24,699 nt of DNA from Chloroflexota bacterium. GTDB taxonomy: Bacteria > Chloroflexota > Dehalococcoidia > Lucifugimonadales > JAPUKM01. The notes beneath the pieces were generated by a model, which was not told the DNA's origin, ran no database searches, and worked only from the letters and a program-made list of their open reading frames with translations. The stretch spans positions 1-24,699 of the forward strand of contig JAPUKM010000072.1 of assembly GCA_027295645.1 (NCBI GenBank), given 5' to 3'. The translations under genes and the position numbers were made by a program. Positions 13,433 through 22,050 of this stretch are shown piece by piece; position 1 is the first letter of the stretch, and each line of letters begins with the position of its first letter.

Positions 13433-14413
13433 TTACCTGAAGGCCGGCAGGACCTCTTTAGCCAGCCGCTCCATCTGATGGCGTCTCTCCTCAGCCGGAG
13501 TGGGCAGCTTGAGTATGAAATGTCTGACTCCCGCGTCTATGAATTCGGTCATACGCTTGATGCAGTCCTGAGGAGAGCCAATGATGTCGTACTTCATGGC
13601 AAACTCCGCGCTCCTTGATTCACCGTATCGCTCTCCGCCGGCTACCCCACCCAGCGCTTCGTCCAGGGAGTCCTTGACAACAATAAAGATGTTATGGAGG
13701 TATTCCATCGGATGGTCCTCTCGTCCAAACTCCTTGGCGGACGCCTTAACCATCCCCACGCTCTCCTTATACATCTCCGGAGACATGAGGTAGGGCATCC
13801 AGCCGTCGCCGTAACGGGCGGCGCGGCGGGTGGCGGCCGTCTTGCTCTTGAACCTCCGTTGGCCGTCCGGCCCTGTCTCAACTCCGCCCAGGCGTCCCCC
13901 TATCCAGATTGGGAGATGGGGCTTTTGCACCGGCTTGGGCTCAAACGTGATGTCTTTGCACTGCAGGTACCGTCCGTCGTAGCTGAACAACGGTTCGGTC
14001 CACAGGCCCTGCATGATCTCAATGAATTCGTCCGTCCTGCTGCGCCGTTCGCTTACCGGAACACCGAACGCCTCGAACTCCTTGGAGTTCTCGCCGCCCG
14101 GGCCCACGCCGAAGGCCACGCGACCATTGGAGAGCACATCCAGGTTGGCGAGCTGCTTGGCTAGACGGACCGGGTCCGCCAGGGGCAGCACAAAGACGGA
14201 GCTGCTGACTATGAGACGCTCCGTCACCGCGGCAGCCCATGTCATGATGGTCAGCGGCTCATTGCTTGGGTTCGAGCCGGCACAGTGGTCTCCAATCGAC
14301 AGGCCGTCGAACCCTAGCCTCTCCGCAAGTACGGCGAATTCGGTGAGAGGCATCGCATCCTTATTGTAGTCAACGTAGTCCCCCACGCTGAACTTGATTC
14401 CATCACTCGTCAT
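13433..14413 (-). CDS. LLM-class flavin-dependent oxidoreductase
   Basis: The family uses FMN or F420 for redox reactions, including monooxygenation. The 326 residues form one luciferase-like barrel: LTEFAVLAERLGFDGLSIGDH near the N-terminus, then TIMTWAAAVTERLIVSSSVFVLPLADPVRLAKQLANLDVLSNGRVAFGVGPGG, the typical central block. ITFEPKPVQKPHLPIWIGG and RRAARYGDGWMPYLMSPE follow, and GSPQDCIKRMTEFIDAGVRHFIL is near the end. The IGDH motif recalls F420-dependent members, but the cofactor cannot be settled. The ATG follows GGAG. It is convergent with prkA, the two stops 6 bp apart with no terminator between. Substrate unknown. Confidence 0.92.
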   Translation of the reverse strand: MTSDGIKFSVGDYVDYNKDAMPLTEFAVLAERLGFDGLSIGDHCAGSNPSNEPLTIMTWAAAVTERLIVSSSVFVLPLADPVRLAKQLANLDVLSNGRVAFGVGPGGENSKEFEAFGVPVSERRSRTDEFIEIMQGLWTEPLFSYDGRYLQCKDITFEPKPVQKPHLPIWIGGRLGGVETGPDGQRRFKSKTAATRRAARYGDGWMPYLMSPEMYKESVGMVKASAKEFGREDHPMEYLHNIFIVVKDSLDEALGGVAGGERYGESRSAEFAMKYDIIGSPQDCIKRMTEFIDAGVRHFILKLPTPAEERRHQMERLAKEVLPAFR

Positions 14414-14484
14414 CGTATCTCCATTTCCATATCTATCTCGTCGTCGTCAACGTAGTCCCACGCGCTAATCTTGATTCCATCACT
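14369..14484 (-). repeat. 39-bp imperfect direct repeat echoing the 5' end of the LLM gene
   Basis: The segment 14369-14407, codons 3-15 of the oxidoreductase, is repeated at 14446-14484 with 35 of 39 bases identical and the same length. The upstream copy keeps the frame and reads SDGIKISAWDYVD against SDGIKFSVGDYVD. It has no start codon, a stop lies five codons before it, and its frame ends in a TGA that overlaps the real ATG. It looks like the leftover of a tandem duplication. Confidence 0.75.
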
Positions 14485-14533
14485 GGATTGGTCGGCACCT
14501 CAGACCCCTGACGTCAACGCGAGCGTTCGGCGT

Positions 14534-14542
14534 ATCATACCA
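14534..14542 (-). promoter_or_regulatory. Candidate extended -10 promoter of the LLM gene
   Basis: The minus strand reads TGGTATGAT, a TGn extended -10 with 5 of 6 matches in the hexamer, but no recognisable -35. An 11-bp palindrome ACAAGACTTGT (14547-14557) stands just upstream. The leader would be about 115 nt and include the repeat remnant. Confidence 0.3.
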
Positions 14543-14595
14543 ATGTACAAGACTTGTCGCTAATAGCCGGGGCTGCAATGCAATAGGCAGTCTGG

Positions 14596-14634
14596 AGGGG
14601 GATCCCCCTTTACACCGTAGCAGGTCGGAGCTAC
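14596..14634 (+). promoter_or_regulatory. Two stem-loops in the rplS leader
   Basis: AGGGGGATCCCCCT at 14596-14609 is a perfect palindrome followed by TT, and GTAGC/GCTAC (14617-14621 with 14630-14634) encloses an 8-nt loop. Both lie within 85 nt before the L19 start codon. They could form a regulatory leader or a weak terminator. No known ribosomal-protein leader motif is recognised. Confidence 0.35.
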
Positions 14635-14677
14635 ACTGTCCTCTGGATTACCGAATTCGTCACCGAGAGCCGCAACT

Positions 14678-15025
14678 ATGAATCTCGAAACCCTTGTACC
14701 CCGTGAAGCGAACCCCAACGTCGCCGAGTTCCAGCAAGGCGATACGGTCCGCGTGAGCCTCCGCATCGTGGAGGGCGAACGGGAACGGGTGCAGACCTTT
14801 GAGGGAGTAGTGATCCGCCGCCAGGGAAGGGGCCCGGGCGCCTCCTTTACCGTTCGCAGAGTAACCCACACCATCGGTGTGGAGCGCACCTTTCCCCTCT
14901 ACTCCCCCAGGCTGGAGAGGGTGGAGGTGCTGCGCCGGGGTCGTGTGCGGAGAGCCAAGCTCTACTACCTGAGAGGCCGCACCGGAAAAGCGGCCCGCAT
15001 CAGAGAGCGGAGCGACCGGCGCTGA
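14678..15025 (+). CDS. rplS: Large subunit ribosomal protein L19 (bL19)
   Basis: L19 sits at the subunit interface of the 50S ribosome. The 115-residue protein has the normal length and the family signature: PNVAEFQQGDTVRVSLRIVEGERERVQTFEGVVI, then GASFTVRRVTHTIGVERTFPLYSP, then VEVLRRGRVRRAKLYYLRGRTGKAARI. There is no strong Shine-Dalgarno before the ATG (only a GAG a dozen bases upstream). It starts a plus-strand unit with priA, which begins 48 nt after the L19 stop, and is separated from its common neighbour trmD. Confidence 0.98.
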   Translation: MNLETLVPREANPNVAEFQQGDTVRVSLRIVEGERERVQTFEGVVIRRQGRGPGASFTVRRVTHTIGVERTFPLYSPRLERVEVLRRGRVRRAKLYYLRGRTGKAARIRERSDRR

Positions 15026-15073
15026 GCGTCCTCCTCCCCTGACACCTGCAGACCGCCGGTCCGGGAGAAGCCG

Positions 15074-17290
15074 ATGCCCTTCGCGGAGGTTGCCGTCGAC
15101 GCCCCCATACGGCCGGGCCGCACCTTCACCTACGAAATCCCCGCCCACATCAGCGTCCAGCCGGGACAGATGGTCCAGGTCCCCTTCGGACCCCGTATGG
15201 AGGACGGCATCGTCGTTGAGGTGGCGGAGGCGCCCAAGTTCTCGCCCGCCCGGCCCATCCAGCTCGCCGATCCCCTTGGCCCGCTCCTCACTCAGGCACA
15301 CCTGGACCTGGCGCGCTGGATCAGCGACTACTACATCTCCCCCCTCTTCGCTGCGATGGCCCTCATGCTCCCTCCCCATTTTCGCAACCGGACCCGTTCC
15401 TTCCTCAGCCTGCCCCCGGACAACATCGAAGCCTCGGCGCGTGACCCCCTGGGCGAGCGGGTGCTGTCGCTGGTGCGCAGCCGCGCACGAGGGCGCATCG
15501 CGGAGGAGACCCTCCGTGAGGCCCTCAGCCGCGACACCAAGCAGTCGCCCGACCGCGCTATCGACCGGCTGGTGCGCCGCGGTCTCCTGGTCCGCTCCTG
15601 GACGTGGCGCACCCCGAAAGTCGACCCTCCGGCAAGCAGCATCACAGTGGAAGGCGTGCACGCGCAGGAGCCTCTCGTTCCCACGCCGGCCCAGGCCGAT
15701 GCTCTACAGGAGATCAACGCCGCCCTGGCCGCAGGCGGCCACGCCGCCTTCCTCCTGCGGGGAGTCACCGGCAGCGGCAAGACAGAGGTCTACCTGCAGG
15801 CCCTCGCCCGGTGCCTGGACATGGGTCGAAAGGCCATCGTCCTCGTCCCGGAGATATCCCTGACGCCTCAGACCGTGCGGCGGTTCCAGGCCAGGTTCCC
15901 CGGCAGGGTAGCGGTCCTCCACAGCGGACTCTCCACCGCCGAGCACCGTCGCACCTGGTGGGCCATTCGCCACGGCCGGTACCAGGTCGTGGTGGGGGCT
16001 CGCAGCGCCCTCTTCGCACCTGTCGACAACCTCGGGCTGATCGTCCTGGATGAGGAGCATGAGTGGACCTACAAGCAGCAGGACGCCGAGCCCCGGTACC
16101 ACGCCAGGGCCGCGGCCCTCTACCTCGCCCAGTTGACCCGGGCCGTGGTTGTCCTGGGCAGCGCCACACCGGATGTGGTCTCCTATCATCGAGCCCGATC
16201 GGGAAGGCGGCTGCGTCTCTTTGAGCTTCCCTATCGCGTCGGCGACCATGCAATTCGAAGACCCCTGGCGACCGTGGAGATCGTGGACATGCGCCGAGAG
16301 CTCCGGGAGGGCAACCGGAGCATCTTCAGCCGTGCCCTTCAGCAGGCGCTCCTCGGCACCGTTGGCCGGGGAGAGCAGGCCATCCTCTTCATCAACCGTC
16401 GCGGGGCCGCCGGCATCGTCCAGTGCCGTGATTGCGGCCACGTCCTCCGGTGCCGCAGCTGTGATACCCCGCTGACCTACCACGCCATCCCTGAGCGGCT
16501 GCTCTGTCACCAGTGCAACCGCCGCTCTGCCGTGCCCCAACAGTGCCCAAGCTGTCGCGGCCACCGTATCCGCTACCTCGGCCTTGGAACGCAGCGTGTC
16601 GTCCAGGACCTTCAGCAGTTGGTTCCTGGTGTGAGCGTCCTGCGCTGGGACAGAGACGTGGCCGGCTCCACCCTGGGACAGGAATCTCTGCTTGAACGGT
16701 TCGCGAAAGGCGAGGCCCAGGTCCTCGTCGGCACACAGATGGTGGCCAAGGGGCTGCACGTCGAGGCGGTAACCCTGGTCGGCGTCATCCTGGCCGACGT
16801 CGGGCTTCACCTGCCGGACTTCCGCGCCGGTGAGCGTGTCTTCCAGCTTCTCTGCCAGGTGGCCGGCAGAGCGGGACGCGGTGAGGCGGCCGGCACGGCC
16901 ATCGTACAGACCTACCGCCCTGACCAGTACGCCGTCGCCGCCGCCGCGGGCCAGGACTACCTGGACTTCTTTCAGCAGGAGATCCACTTCCGCCGCACCC
17001 AGCATCTGCCTCCTTTTACCAGGCTCATCCACCTCGTCTTCGCCCACACCAACGCCGGCAGCTGCCAGCGGGAGGCGCAACGCCTGGCACGGGCGCTCCG
17101 TCACCAGCGCGACGCCTGGGCCATCTCCGAGGTCGACCTGTTGGGGCCGGCGCCCGCCTACCCGGCTCGCCTGCGAGGCCGGTACCGCTGGCACCTCCTC
17201 CTACGCGGCCCTGAACCCCGGCTCCTCCTGGACAAGATTGAGCTGCCGCCGGGCTGGACCATCGATGTCGACCCCGTCAGCGTCCTGTAA
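15074..17290 (+). CDS. priA: Primosomal protein PriA (replication restart helicase)
   Basis: PriA reloads the replisome at stalled forks through 3'-to-5' helicase activity. The 738 residues show the 3' DNA-binding domain opening FAEVAVDAPIRPGRTFTYEIP and a winged-helix region at about 120-180. Walker A is GVTGSGKT (230-237), followed by LVPEISLTPQ, FPGRVAVLHSGLS and the DEEH box at 326-329 (DEEHEWTYKQ). Eight zinc cysteines lie at 451, 454, 460, 463, 478, 481, 491 and 494. GLGTQRVVQDL, VLVGTQMVAKG and QVAGRAGRG are the C-terminal helicase motifs. The ATG follows GGGAG. All catalytic motifs are intact and the length is normal. Confidence 0.97.
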   Translation: MPFAEVAVDAPIRPGRTFTYEIPAHISVQPGQMVQVPFGPRMEDGIVVEVAEAPKFSPARPIQLADPLGPLLTQAHLDLARWISDYYISPLFAAMALMLPPHFRNRTRSFLSLPPDNIEASARDPLGERVLSLVRSRARGRIAEETLREALSRDTKQSPDRAIDRLVRRGLLVRSWTWRTPKVDPPASSITVEGVHAQEPLVPTPAQADALQEINAALAAGGHAAFLLRGVTGSGKTEVYLQALARCLDMGRKAIVLVPEISLTPQTVRRFQARFPGRVAVLHSGLSTAEHRRTWWAIRHGRYQVVVGARSALFAPVDNLGLIVLDEEHEWTYKQQDAEPRYHARAAALYLAQLTRAVVVLGSATPDVVSYHRARSGRRLRLFELPYRVGDHAIRRPLATVEIVDMRRELREGNRSIFSRALQQALLGTVGRGEQAILFINRRGAAGIVQCRDCGHVLRCRSCDTPLTYHAIPERLLCHQCNRRSAVPQQCPSCRGHRIRYLGLGTQRVVQDLQQLVPGVSVLRWDRDVAGSTLGQESLLERFAKGEAQVLVGTQMVAKGLHVEAVTLVGVILADVGLHLPDFRAGERVFQLLCQVAGRAGRGEAAGTAIVQTYRPDQYAVAAAAGQDYLDFFQQEIHFRRTQHLPPFTRLIHLVFAHTNAGSCQREAQRLARALRHQRDAWAISEVDLLGPAPAYPARLRGRYRWHLLLRGPEPRLLLDKIELPPGWTIDVDPVSVL

Positions 17291-17316
17291 GACCGTTGCC
17301 GTAAATGCCCACTACC

Positions 17317-17346
17317 TTTACACGTTGCGGGCATGCCCCCTATAAT
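17317..17346 (+). promoter_or_regulatory. Promoter of the def-cca-secDF run
   Basis: TTTACA (17317-17322, 5/6), an 18-bp spacer and a perfect TATAAT (17341-17346) give a start near 17353 and a 50-nt leader. It is the only clear promoter before the seven closely packed plus-strand genes that follow. Confidence 0.78.
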
Positions 17347-17367
17347 AGCTTCGAAATTCGTAGCTAT
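17345..17367 (+). promoter_or_regulatory. Operator-like palindrome at the def transcription start
   Basis: A 23-bp near-perfect palindrome has outer arms ATAGCT (17345-17350) and AGCTAT (17362-17367) and inner arms CGAA and TTCG. Only one symmetric pair (positions 7 and 17) and the centre break the symmetry. It overlaps the last two bases of the -10 and covers the predicted start, the classic place for a repressor site. As RNA it could instead form a leader hairpin. Confidence 0.55.
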
Positions 17368-17402
17368 ATGCTGTTGTACCCTGCGTTGGCAGAGGAGAGT
17401 CC

Positions 17403-17921
17403 TTGGCAGTTCTGCCCCTTCGGCACCTTCCTGACCCGGTTCTGCGCCAGAAGGCCAAGCGGATCAGGACCATCGATGCCGCTCTCCAGAGGCTCATAGA
17501 CGATATGATTGAGACGATGCATGCTGAGAACGGCGTCGGCCTGGCCGCAAACCAGGTTGGCGTCCTCCGACGCGTTGTCGTCATCCAGCTCCCGGATGAC
17601 GAGCAGGCCACGGTACTCATCAACCCGGAGATCATCCTCCGCGAGGGCGAGGTGGAGGTGCACGAGGGCTGTCTCAGCATCCCCGGCTACCGCGGTGACC
17701 TCAAGCGCGCCGTCACCGTTCGGGTCAAGGCCCTCGACCGTACCGGAAAGTCCTTTCGCATCAGGGGGCAGGAGCTCCTCGCCGAGGCCCTGGAGCACGA
17801 GACCGACCACCTGGACGGTATCCTCTACATCGACCACATCACAGACCCGGAGAGCTTCTACAAGATGGACTCCCTGGACGCCTCGGAAGGGGACAGGCAG
17901 GCAAATACCGCCTCCGGCTGA
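17403..17921 (+). CDS. def: Peptide deformylase
   Basis: It removes the formyl group from the N-terminal methionine of new proteins. The 172-residue enzyme has all three metal-site motifs: GVGLAANQVG (44-53), EGCLSIPG with ligand Cys90, and HETDH at 132-136 with both histidine ligands and Glu133. The start is TTG, preceded by GAGGAG, and gives the usual MAVLPLRHLPDPVLRQ opening. The gene heads a run with cca 15 nt downstream. The last 20 residues after FYKMD are not conserved in my reading. Confidence 0.96.
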   Translation: MAVLPLRHLPDPVLRQKAKRIRTIDAALQRLIDDMIETMHAENGVGLAANQVGVLRRVVVIQLPDDEQATVLINPEIILREGEVEVHEGCLSIPGYRGDLKRAVTVRVKALDRTGKSFRIRGQELLAEALEHETDHLDGILYIDHITDPESFYKMDSLDASEGDRQANTASG

Positions 17922-17936
17922 TATTGCAGCGACACC

Positions 17937-19466
17937 ATGAACACCATCCGCTCTGATATCGCCAACCTGCTCTCTGAAGAGACCCGCTCTCTCCTGCGGC
18001 GTATAGCCACACTCCTCTCCGCTGTTGAGGAGCCGTACCTCGTGGGCGGCTTCCTGCGTGACACCATCTCCGGCCGCACCACACATGACATAGACATCGC
18101 CTTCCAGGAGGACGCCGTCATCGTGGCCCGCCAGCTGGCCGATGCCCTGGGCGGGGCCCTCGTGGTCCTTGACGAGTCGCGGCGTATCGCAAGGGTGGTG
18201 CTCGGGGATGAGGACGGGGCCTTGCTCTCGCAAAAGGAGACATGGCACCTGGACCTGGCCTCGCTCCAGGGAGACCTCCACCAGGACCTGGCCCGCCGCG
18301 ACTTCACCGTCGACGCTATGGCCGTGCCTCTGCGGACCTTCCTGGAGGACGACTGGCGGAGCGCCCTCGTCGATCCCTTCGGTGGCCGGCAGGACCTGGA
18401 GCGACGCCTCATCCGCGCCGTCGGGCCGGATGTGTTCAAGGAGGATGGCATTCGCCTGCTACGGGCTGTCAGATTGGCCGCCGCGCTTGGCTTTGACCTT
18501 GAGGAGGAGACCAGGGCCGCGATCAGGAAGGACGCCGCGGCCATTGACTCCGTTTCCGCTGAGCGGGTCAGAGATGAGCTTCTCGCCATCCTTGCCATCC
18601 CTAACGCCGTGCGCAGCGTATATCTCATGGATGACCTGGGACTCCTGGGCAGACTCCTGCCTGAGTTGGAGGCGGGTCGCAATGTACAGCAGCCCAAGGA
18701 GCACTACTGGGATGTGTTCCAGCACAATATCGAAACCGTCGGTGCCATGGAGGGACTGGTGAGCCGCACTTGGGAACCGCCCTGGATATTGGAAGAGGTG
18801 GTCTGGGACCAAAGCCTGGAGCAGCACTTCAGCGAAGTGGTCACGGACGGCCATACCAGGACCACCCTGTGCAAGCTTGCGGGCCTCCTGCATGACGTCG
18901 CCAAGCCGGCCACCAAGACCGTGGAGACATCCGGGCGGATCAGGTTCCTTGGCCATCACTCCGCGGGTGCCGCCATCGCGCGTTCGGCCATGGAGCGCCT
19001 GCGTCTCAGCCGCCGCGGAGTCCAGATGGTCGAGAGCATGGTTGACCTCCACCTACGCCCGGGCCAGATGAGCCAGGGAGTTGAGCTCCCCACATCGCGT
19101 GCCATCTACCGGTACTTCCGTCGAGCCGGCGATGTGGCGCTCGACACCCTCTACCTGAACATGGCCGACTACATTGCCGCCCGCGGCCCGTACCTGGAAC
19201 GCGACGAATGGGCGGGATATGCGGGCATGGTCCGCCATATCCAGGTCACCGGCGCGGAGCAGCGGCAGGCTGCCACAAGCCCCGGCCTCCTGAATGGTCG
19301 CGATGTGATGGAGCTTCTCGGCATTGGCCCTGGCCCGCAGATTGGGCAGCTGCTTGACATGGTGGAAGAGGCCTGGACTACAGGCGAGATAGCCACTCGT
19401 GATGCAGCCCTGGATCTGATCAAGAAGCGATCGCTTGAATCGCAGGAGAGTGGCACACATGCGTAG
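17937..19466 (+). CDS. cca: CCA tRNA nucleotidyltransferase / poly(A) polymerase family with HD domain
   Basis: It adds or repairs the CCA end of tRNA. The 509-residue class II nucleotidyltransferase has VGGFLRD (36-42) and the catalytic DIDI at 51-54. RRDFTVDAMA (120-129), DPFGGRQDLERRLIRAV and the RNA-binding KEDGIRLLRAVRLAAALGF (169-187) follow. A later HD hydrolase-like domain has LLHDVAKP (318-324) and GHHSAG, suggesting 2',3'-phosphate or phosphodiesterase activity, as in other bacterial members. Members of this family can be full CCA-adding, A-adding or poly(A) enzymes, which the sequence alone does not settle. It overlaps secD by 8 nt. Confidence 0.92.
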   Translation: MNTIRSDIANLLSEETRSLLRRIATLLSAVEEPYLVGGFLRDTISGRTTHDIDIAFQEDAVIVARQLADALGGALVVLDESRRIARVVLGDEDGALLSQKETWHLDLASLQGDLHQDLARRDFTVDAMAVPLRTFLEDDWRSALVDPFGGRQDLERRLIRAVGPDVFKEDGIRLLRAVRLAAALGFDLEEETRAAIRKDAAAIDSVSAERVRDELLAILAIPNAVRSVYLMDDLGLLGRLLPELEAGRNVQQPKEHYWDVFQHNIETVGAMEGLVSRTWEPPWILEEVVWDQSLEQHFSEVVTDGHTRTTLCKLAGLLHDVAKPATKTVETSGRIRFLGHHSAGAAIARSAMERLRLSRRGVQMVESMVDLHLRPGQMSQGVELPTSRAIYRYFRRAGDVALDTLYLNMADYIAARGPYLERDEWAGYAGMVRHIQVTGAEQRQAATSPGLLNGRDVMELLGIGPGPQIGQLLDMVEEAWTTGEIATRDAALDLIKKRSLESQESGTHA

Positions 19467-21087
19467 GGTTGGTTATCGCCGCATTATACTCATTCTGGTC
19501 GTCCTGTTCGTCTCCGTTGCCTCGCTTGCCAACAAGAGCTTCGAAATCTCCTTCCTGGGCGTTAACCTCGAGCGGGGGAGCGACTCCATCCTGGGGCTGA
19601 GATTGGGACTCGACCTTCAAGGGGGCATTCACCTGGTCTATCAGGCACGAGGCACCAAGGAGGTCACCGCGACCTTCCAGGCCCCGCCGGATGTCGAGCT
19701 GGTCCGCACCGCCCTGACCAGCGTGGGCCTAACAGAGACTACCGTCTCTGAGCCCGGTGAAGACGGCCGGACCGTGGTTATTGGTGTCAGTACCCTCCAG
19801 CCTGCGCAGGAGGGGGCTCTGCGTGAGGCCCTTGAGGAGCAGGTCGGTCCGCTGGAGCCGGGCGGCCTCTCTTTCGCCGACGTGGTGGCGAACCCAACGG
19901 CAGACCAGATGCAGGGTGTGCTGGACACCATCGGGCGTCGCGTCAACCCGCTCGGCGTTGCAGAGCCGGTCATCCAGCTCATGGGGAGTGACCGGATACT
20001 GGTACAACTGCCCGGAATCTCTGATGTGGAGGAGGTCAAGACCCTTATCGGACAGACCGCTCGCCTGGAGTTCAGGGAGCGCCTTTGCCTGACCTCCGCC
20101 ATCGACTGCGATGCGCCGGATGGCCACGAGCCGGACAGGCCCACCGGCCTCACCGGCGACGACCTGAGGAGAGCCTTTCCGGGAACACACTCCACAACCG
20201 GAGTGGCCATCGTCAATCTCCAGTTCAACTCAAGGGGCACCCGCATCTTTCGTGAACTGACAACCCGTCTCTACGACAGGTTTCAGCAGGGATTCCCGGA
20301 CCGGTTCGTCATACTGCTGGATGAAGATGAGCTCCTTGCCCCTGTGGTCGCCAACGGGCCAATCCTGACCGGCAACCCCTTTATCTCGGGGCCTGACTTC
20401 ACACCGTCAAGGGTGCGCACCCTGGCCATCCAGCTCGAATCGGGCCGGCTGCCCATTCCCATCGAAGCGGTGCAGGAGCAGAGCGTAGACGCCACCCTGG
20501 GCGCGGAGTCCCTCAGAATGAGCCTCATCGCTGGCATCGTCGGCCTTGGCCTCGTATTGCTGTTCATGGTGCTCTACTACCGTATGGCGGGCGTTGTCGC
20601 CGCACTGGCCCTCCTTGTGTATACCACTGCCGTACTTGCTATCTTCAAACTGGTGCCCGTGACCCTCACCTTGGGAGGCGTCGCCGCCTTCGTCCTCTCC
20701 ATCGGCATGGCCGTTGATGCCAACATCCTCATCTTTGAGCGAATGAAGGAGGAGCTGCGCGTGGGACGGACCCTCGTGGCGGCCATCGAGATTGGCTTCA
20801 GCAGGGCCTGGCCGGCCATTCGTGATAGCAACGTCTCCACCTTCATTACCTGTGCAATACTCTTCTGGTTTGGGCAGCGGCTGGGGAACAGCCTCGTTTC
20901 AGGCTTTGCCCTCACCCTCTTTATAGGAGTGGCCGCCAGCATGTTCAGCGCCCTGACCGTGAGTCGCACACTGCTGCATGTGTTTGCCTCCCTTGGGCTG
21001 GAACAGCAACGGAAGCTGTTCACCCCGGAGCGGTTGCGCTCTGAGGAGCAGGCATCTGGCTCCGGAGTAGCTGAGGAGAGGAGCTAG
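19459..21087 (+). CDS. secD: Protein translocase subunit SecD
   Basis: SecD, with SecF, uses the proton motive force to complete protein export through SecYEG. The 542-residue form begins at an ATG after AGGAGAG inside the end of cca. An upstream TTG reading would add 8 residues without support. A first membrane helix (about 8-24) is followed by the family motif LGLDLQGGIHLVYQ (49-62). A large extracytoplasmic P1 region carries DTIGRRVNPLGVAEPVIQ and DRILVQLPGI. Five C-terminal helices then include GMAVDANILIFERMKEELR. A 2-nt gap leads to secF. Cotranscription with cca and def is implied by the overlaps. Confidence 0.97.
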   Translation: MRRVGYRRIILILVVLFVSVASLANKSFEISFLGVNLERGSDSILGLRLGLDLQGGIHLVYQARGTKEVTATFQAPPDVELVRTALTSVGLTETTVSEPGEDGRTVVIGVSTLQPAQEGALREALEEQVGPLEPGGLSFADVVANPTADQMQGVLDTIGRRVNPLGVAEPVIQLMGSDRILVQLPGISDVEEVKTLIGQTARLEFRERLCLTSAIDCDAPDGHEPDRPTGLTGDDLRRAFPGTHSTTGVAIVNLQFNSRGTRIFRELTTRLYDRFQQGFPDRFVILLDEDELLAPVVANGPILTGNPFISGPDFTPSRVRTLAIQLESGRLPIPIEAVQEQSVDATLGAESLRMSLIAGIVGLGLVLLFMVLYYRMAGVVAALALLVYTTAVLAIFKLVPVTLTLGGVAAFVLSIGMAVDANILIFERMKEELRVGRTLVAAIEIGFSRAWPAIRDSNVSTFITCAILFWFGQRLGNSLVSGFALTLFIGVAASMFSALTVSRTLLHVFASLGLEQQRKLFTPERLRSEEQASGSGVAEERS

Positions 21088-21089
21088 CC

Positions 21090-22034
21090 ATGGACTTTGT
21101 GGGCAAGCGTCGCTGGTTCTTCCTCTTCTCCGCGTTGATCATCCTGCCGGGGCTGGTCTCCCTCATCATCCCTCCCTCCCTCCACCTCGGGATCGACTTC
21201 ACCGGGGGCAGCACCATAACAACGAAATTCAGAGCGCCCGTCTCGGAAGAGGCCGTGCGCTCACAACTGGACCTCCTGGGCCACCCGGAGGCGACGATCC
21301 AGCAATCCAGAGGTATCGATTACTTCATCCGCACCCGTGAGCTGGCCGGGCCCGATCTCGTGACAGGGGAACTCTCGGAGGAGGCCCAGATCCTGGAGGC
21401 GTTGGACGGTCTGGGAGTGCGAGAGGGCACCGAAGTCGAGCTGGTGGCCGGCGTGATCGCCACCGACACCCGCAACTCCGCCTTCCTCATCGTCTTCTTA
21501 GCGGCAATAGCTATTTTGCTCTTCGTCACCTACGCCTTTCGAAGTGTTCCCTCCCCCTTCCGGTACGGAATGGCCGCTATCATCGCCCTGGTCCATGACC
21601 TGGTCATCATCCTGGGGATATTCTCTATCCTGGGCAAGCTGATTGACCTGGAGGTGAACGCAATGTTCATCACCGGCATGCTCTTCGTCATCGGCTACAG
21701 CGTCAACGACACCATCGTCGTCTTCGACCGGATCCGCGAGAACGTGACCAGGATGCAGGGCCAACCACTTGAAGTTGCTATAAACAACAGCATCCTGGAG
21801 AGCCTTGGACGCTCCATGGCTACAAGCCTGACACTCCTCTTCGCCATTCTGGCGCTGCTACTCCTGGGAGGCGATAGCATCCGGGAGTTCCTCATCGTGT
21901 TGCTTATCGCCGTCATAACCGGAACCTACAGCTCCATCTGCATCGCCAGCCAGTTCCTGGTCGTCTGGGAAAAGGGAGAGGGGAGGCAACTTCTTCGATC
22001 CGTTCCCTTCTTTTCCTCCCGCTCCCGGTCATAG
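21090..22034 (+). CDS. secF: Protein translocase subunit SecF
   Basis: SecF is the partner of SecD in the membrane. The 314 residues have a first helix at about 8-26, the P1-head motif LGIDFTGGSTI, and five C-terminal helices beginning near residue 130. The conserved SVNDTIVVFDRIREN follows helix four, and NSILESLGRSMATSLTLLFAILALLLLGG follows that. The ribosome site GGAGAGGAG overlaps the secD end, so the two proteins are likely made together. Short basic tail, normal length. Confidence 0.97.
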   Translation: MDFVGKRRWFFLFSALIILPGLVSLIIPPSLHLGIDFTGGSTITTKFRAPVSEEAVRSQLDLLGHPEATIQQSRGIDYFIRTRELAGPDLVTGELSEEAQILEALDGLGVREGTEVELVAGVIATDTRNSAFLIVFLAAIAILLFVTYAFRSVPSPFRYGMAAIIALVHDLVIILGIFSILGKLIDLEVNAMFITGMLFVIGYSVNDTIVVFDRIRENVTRMQGQPLEVAINNSILESLGRSMATSLTLLFAILALLLLGGDSIREFLIVLLIAVITGTYSSICIASQFLVVWEKGEGRQLLRSVPFFSSRSRS

Positions 22035-22050
22035 CTGATAGGCTTTTTCT

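Noticed and set aside
14660..15661. Minus-strand open frame spanning rplS and the start of priA
   Set aside because: It crosses two conserved genes and their spacer, and no domain is recognisable.
15704..17194. Minus-strand open frame (496 codons) opposite priA
   Set aside because: Antisense to intact helicase motifs. Composition is typical of shadow translation.
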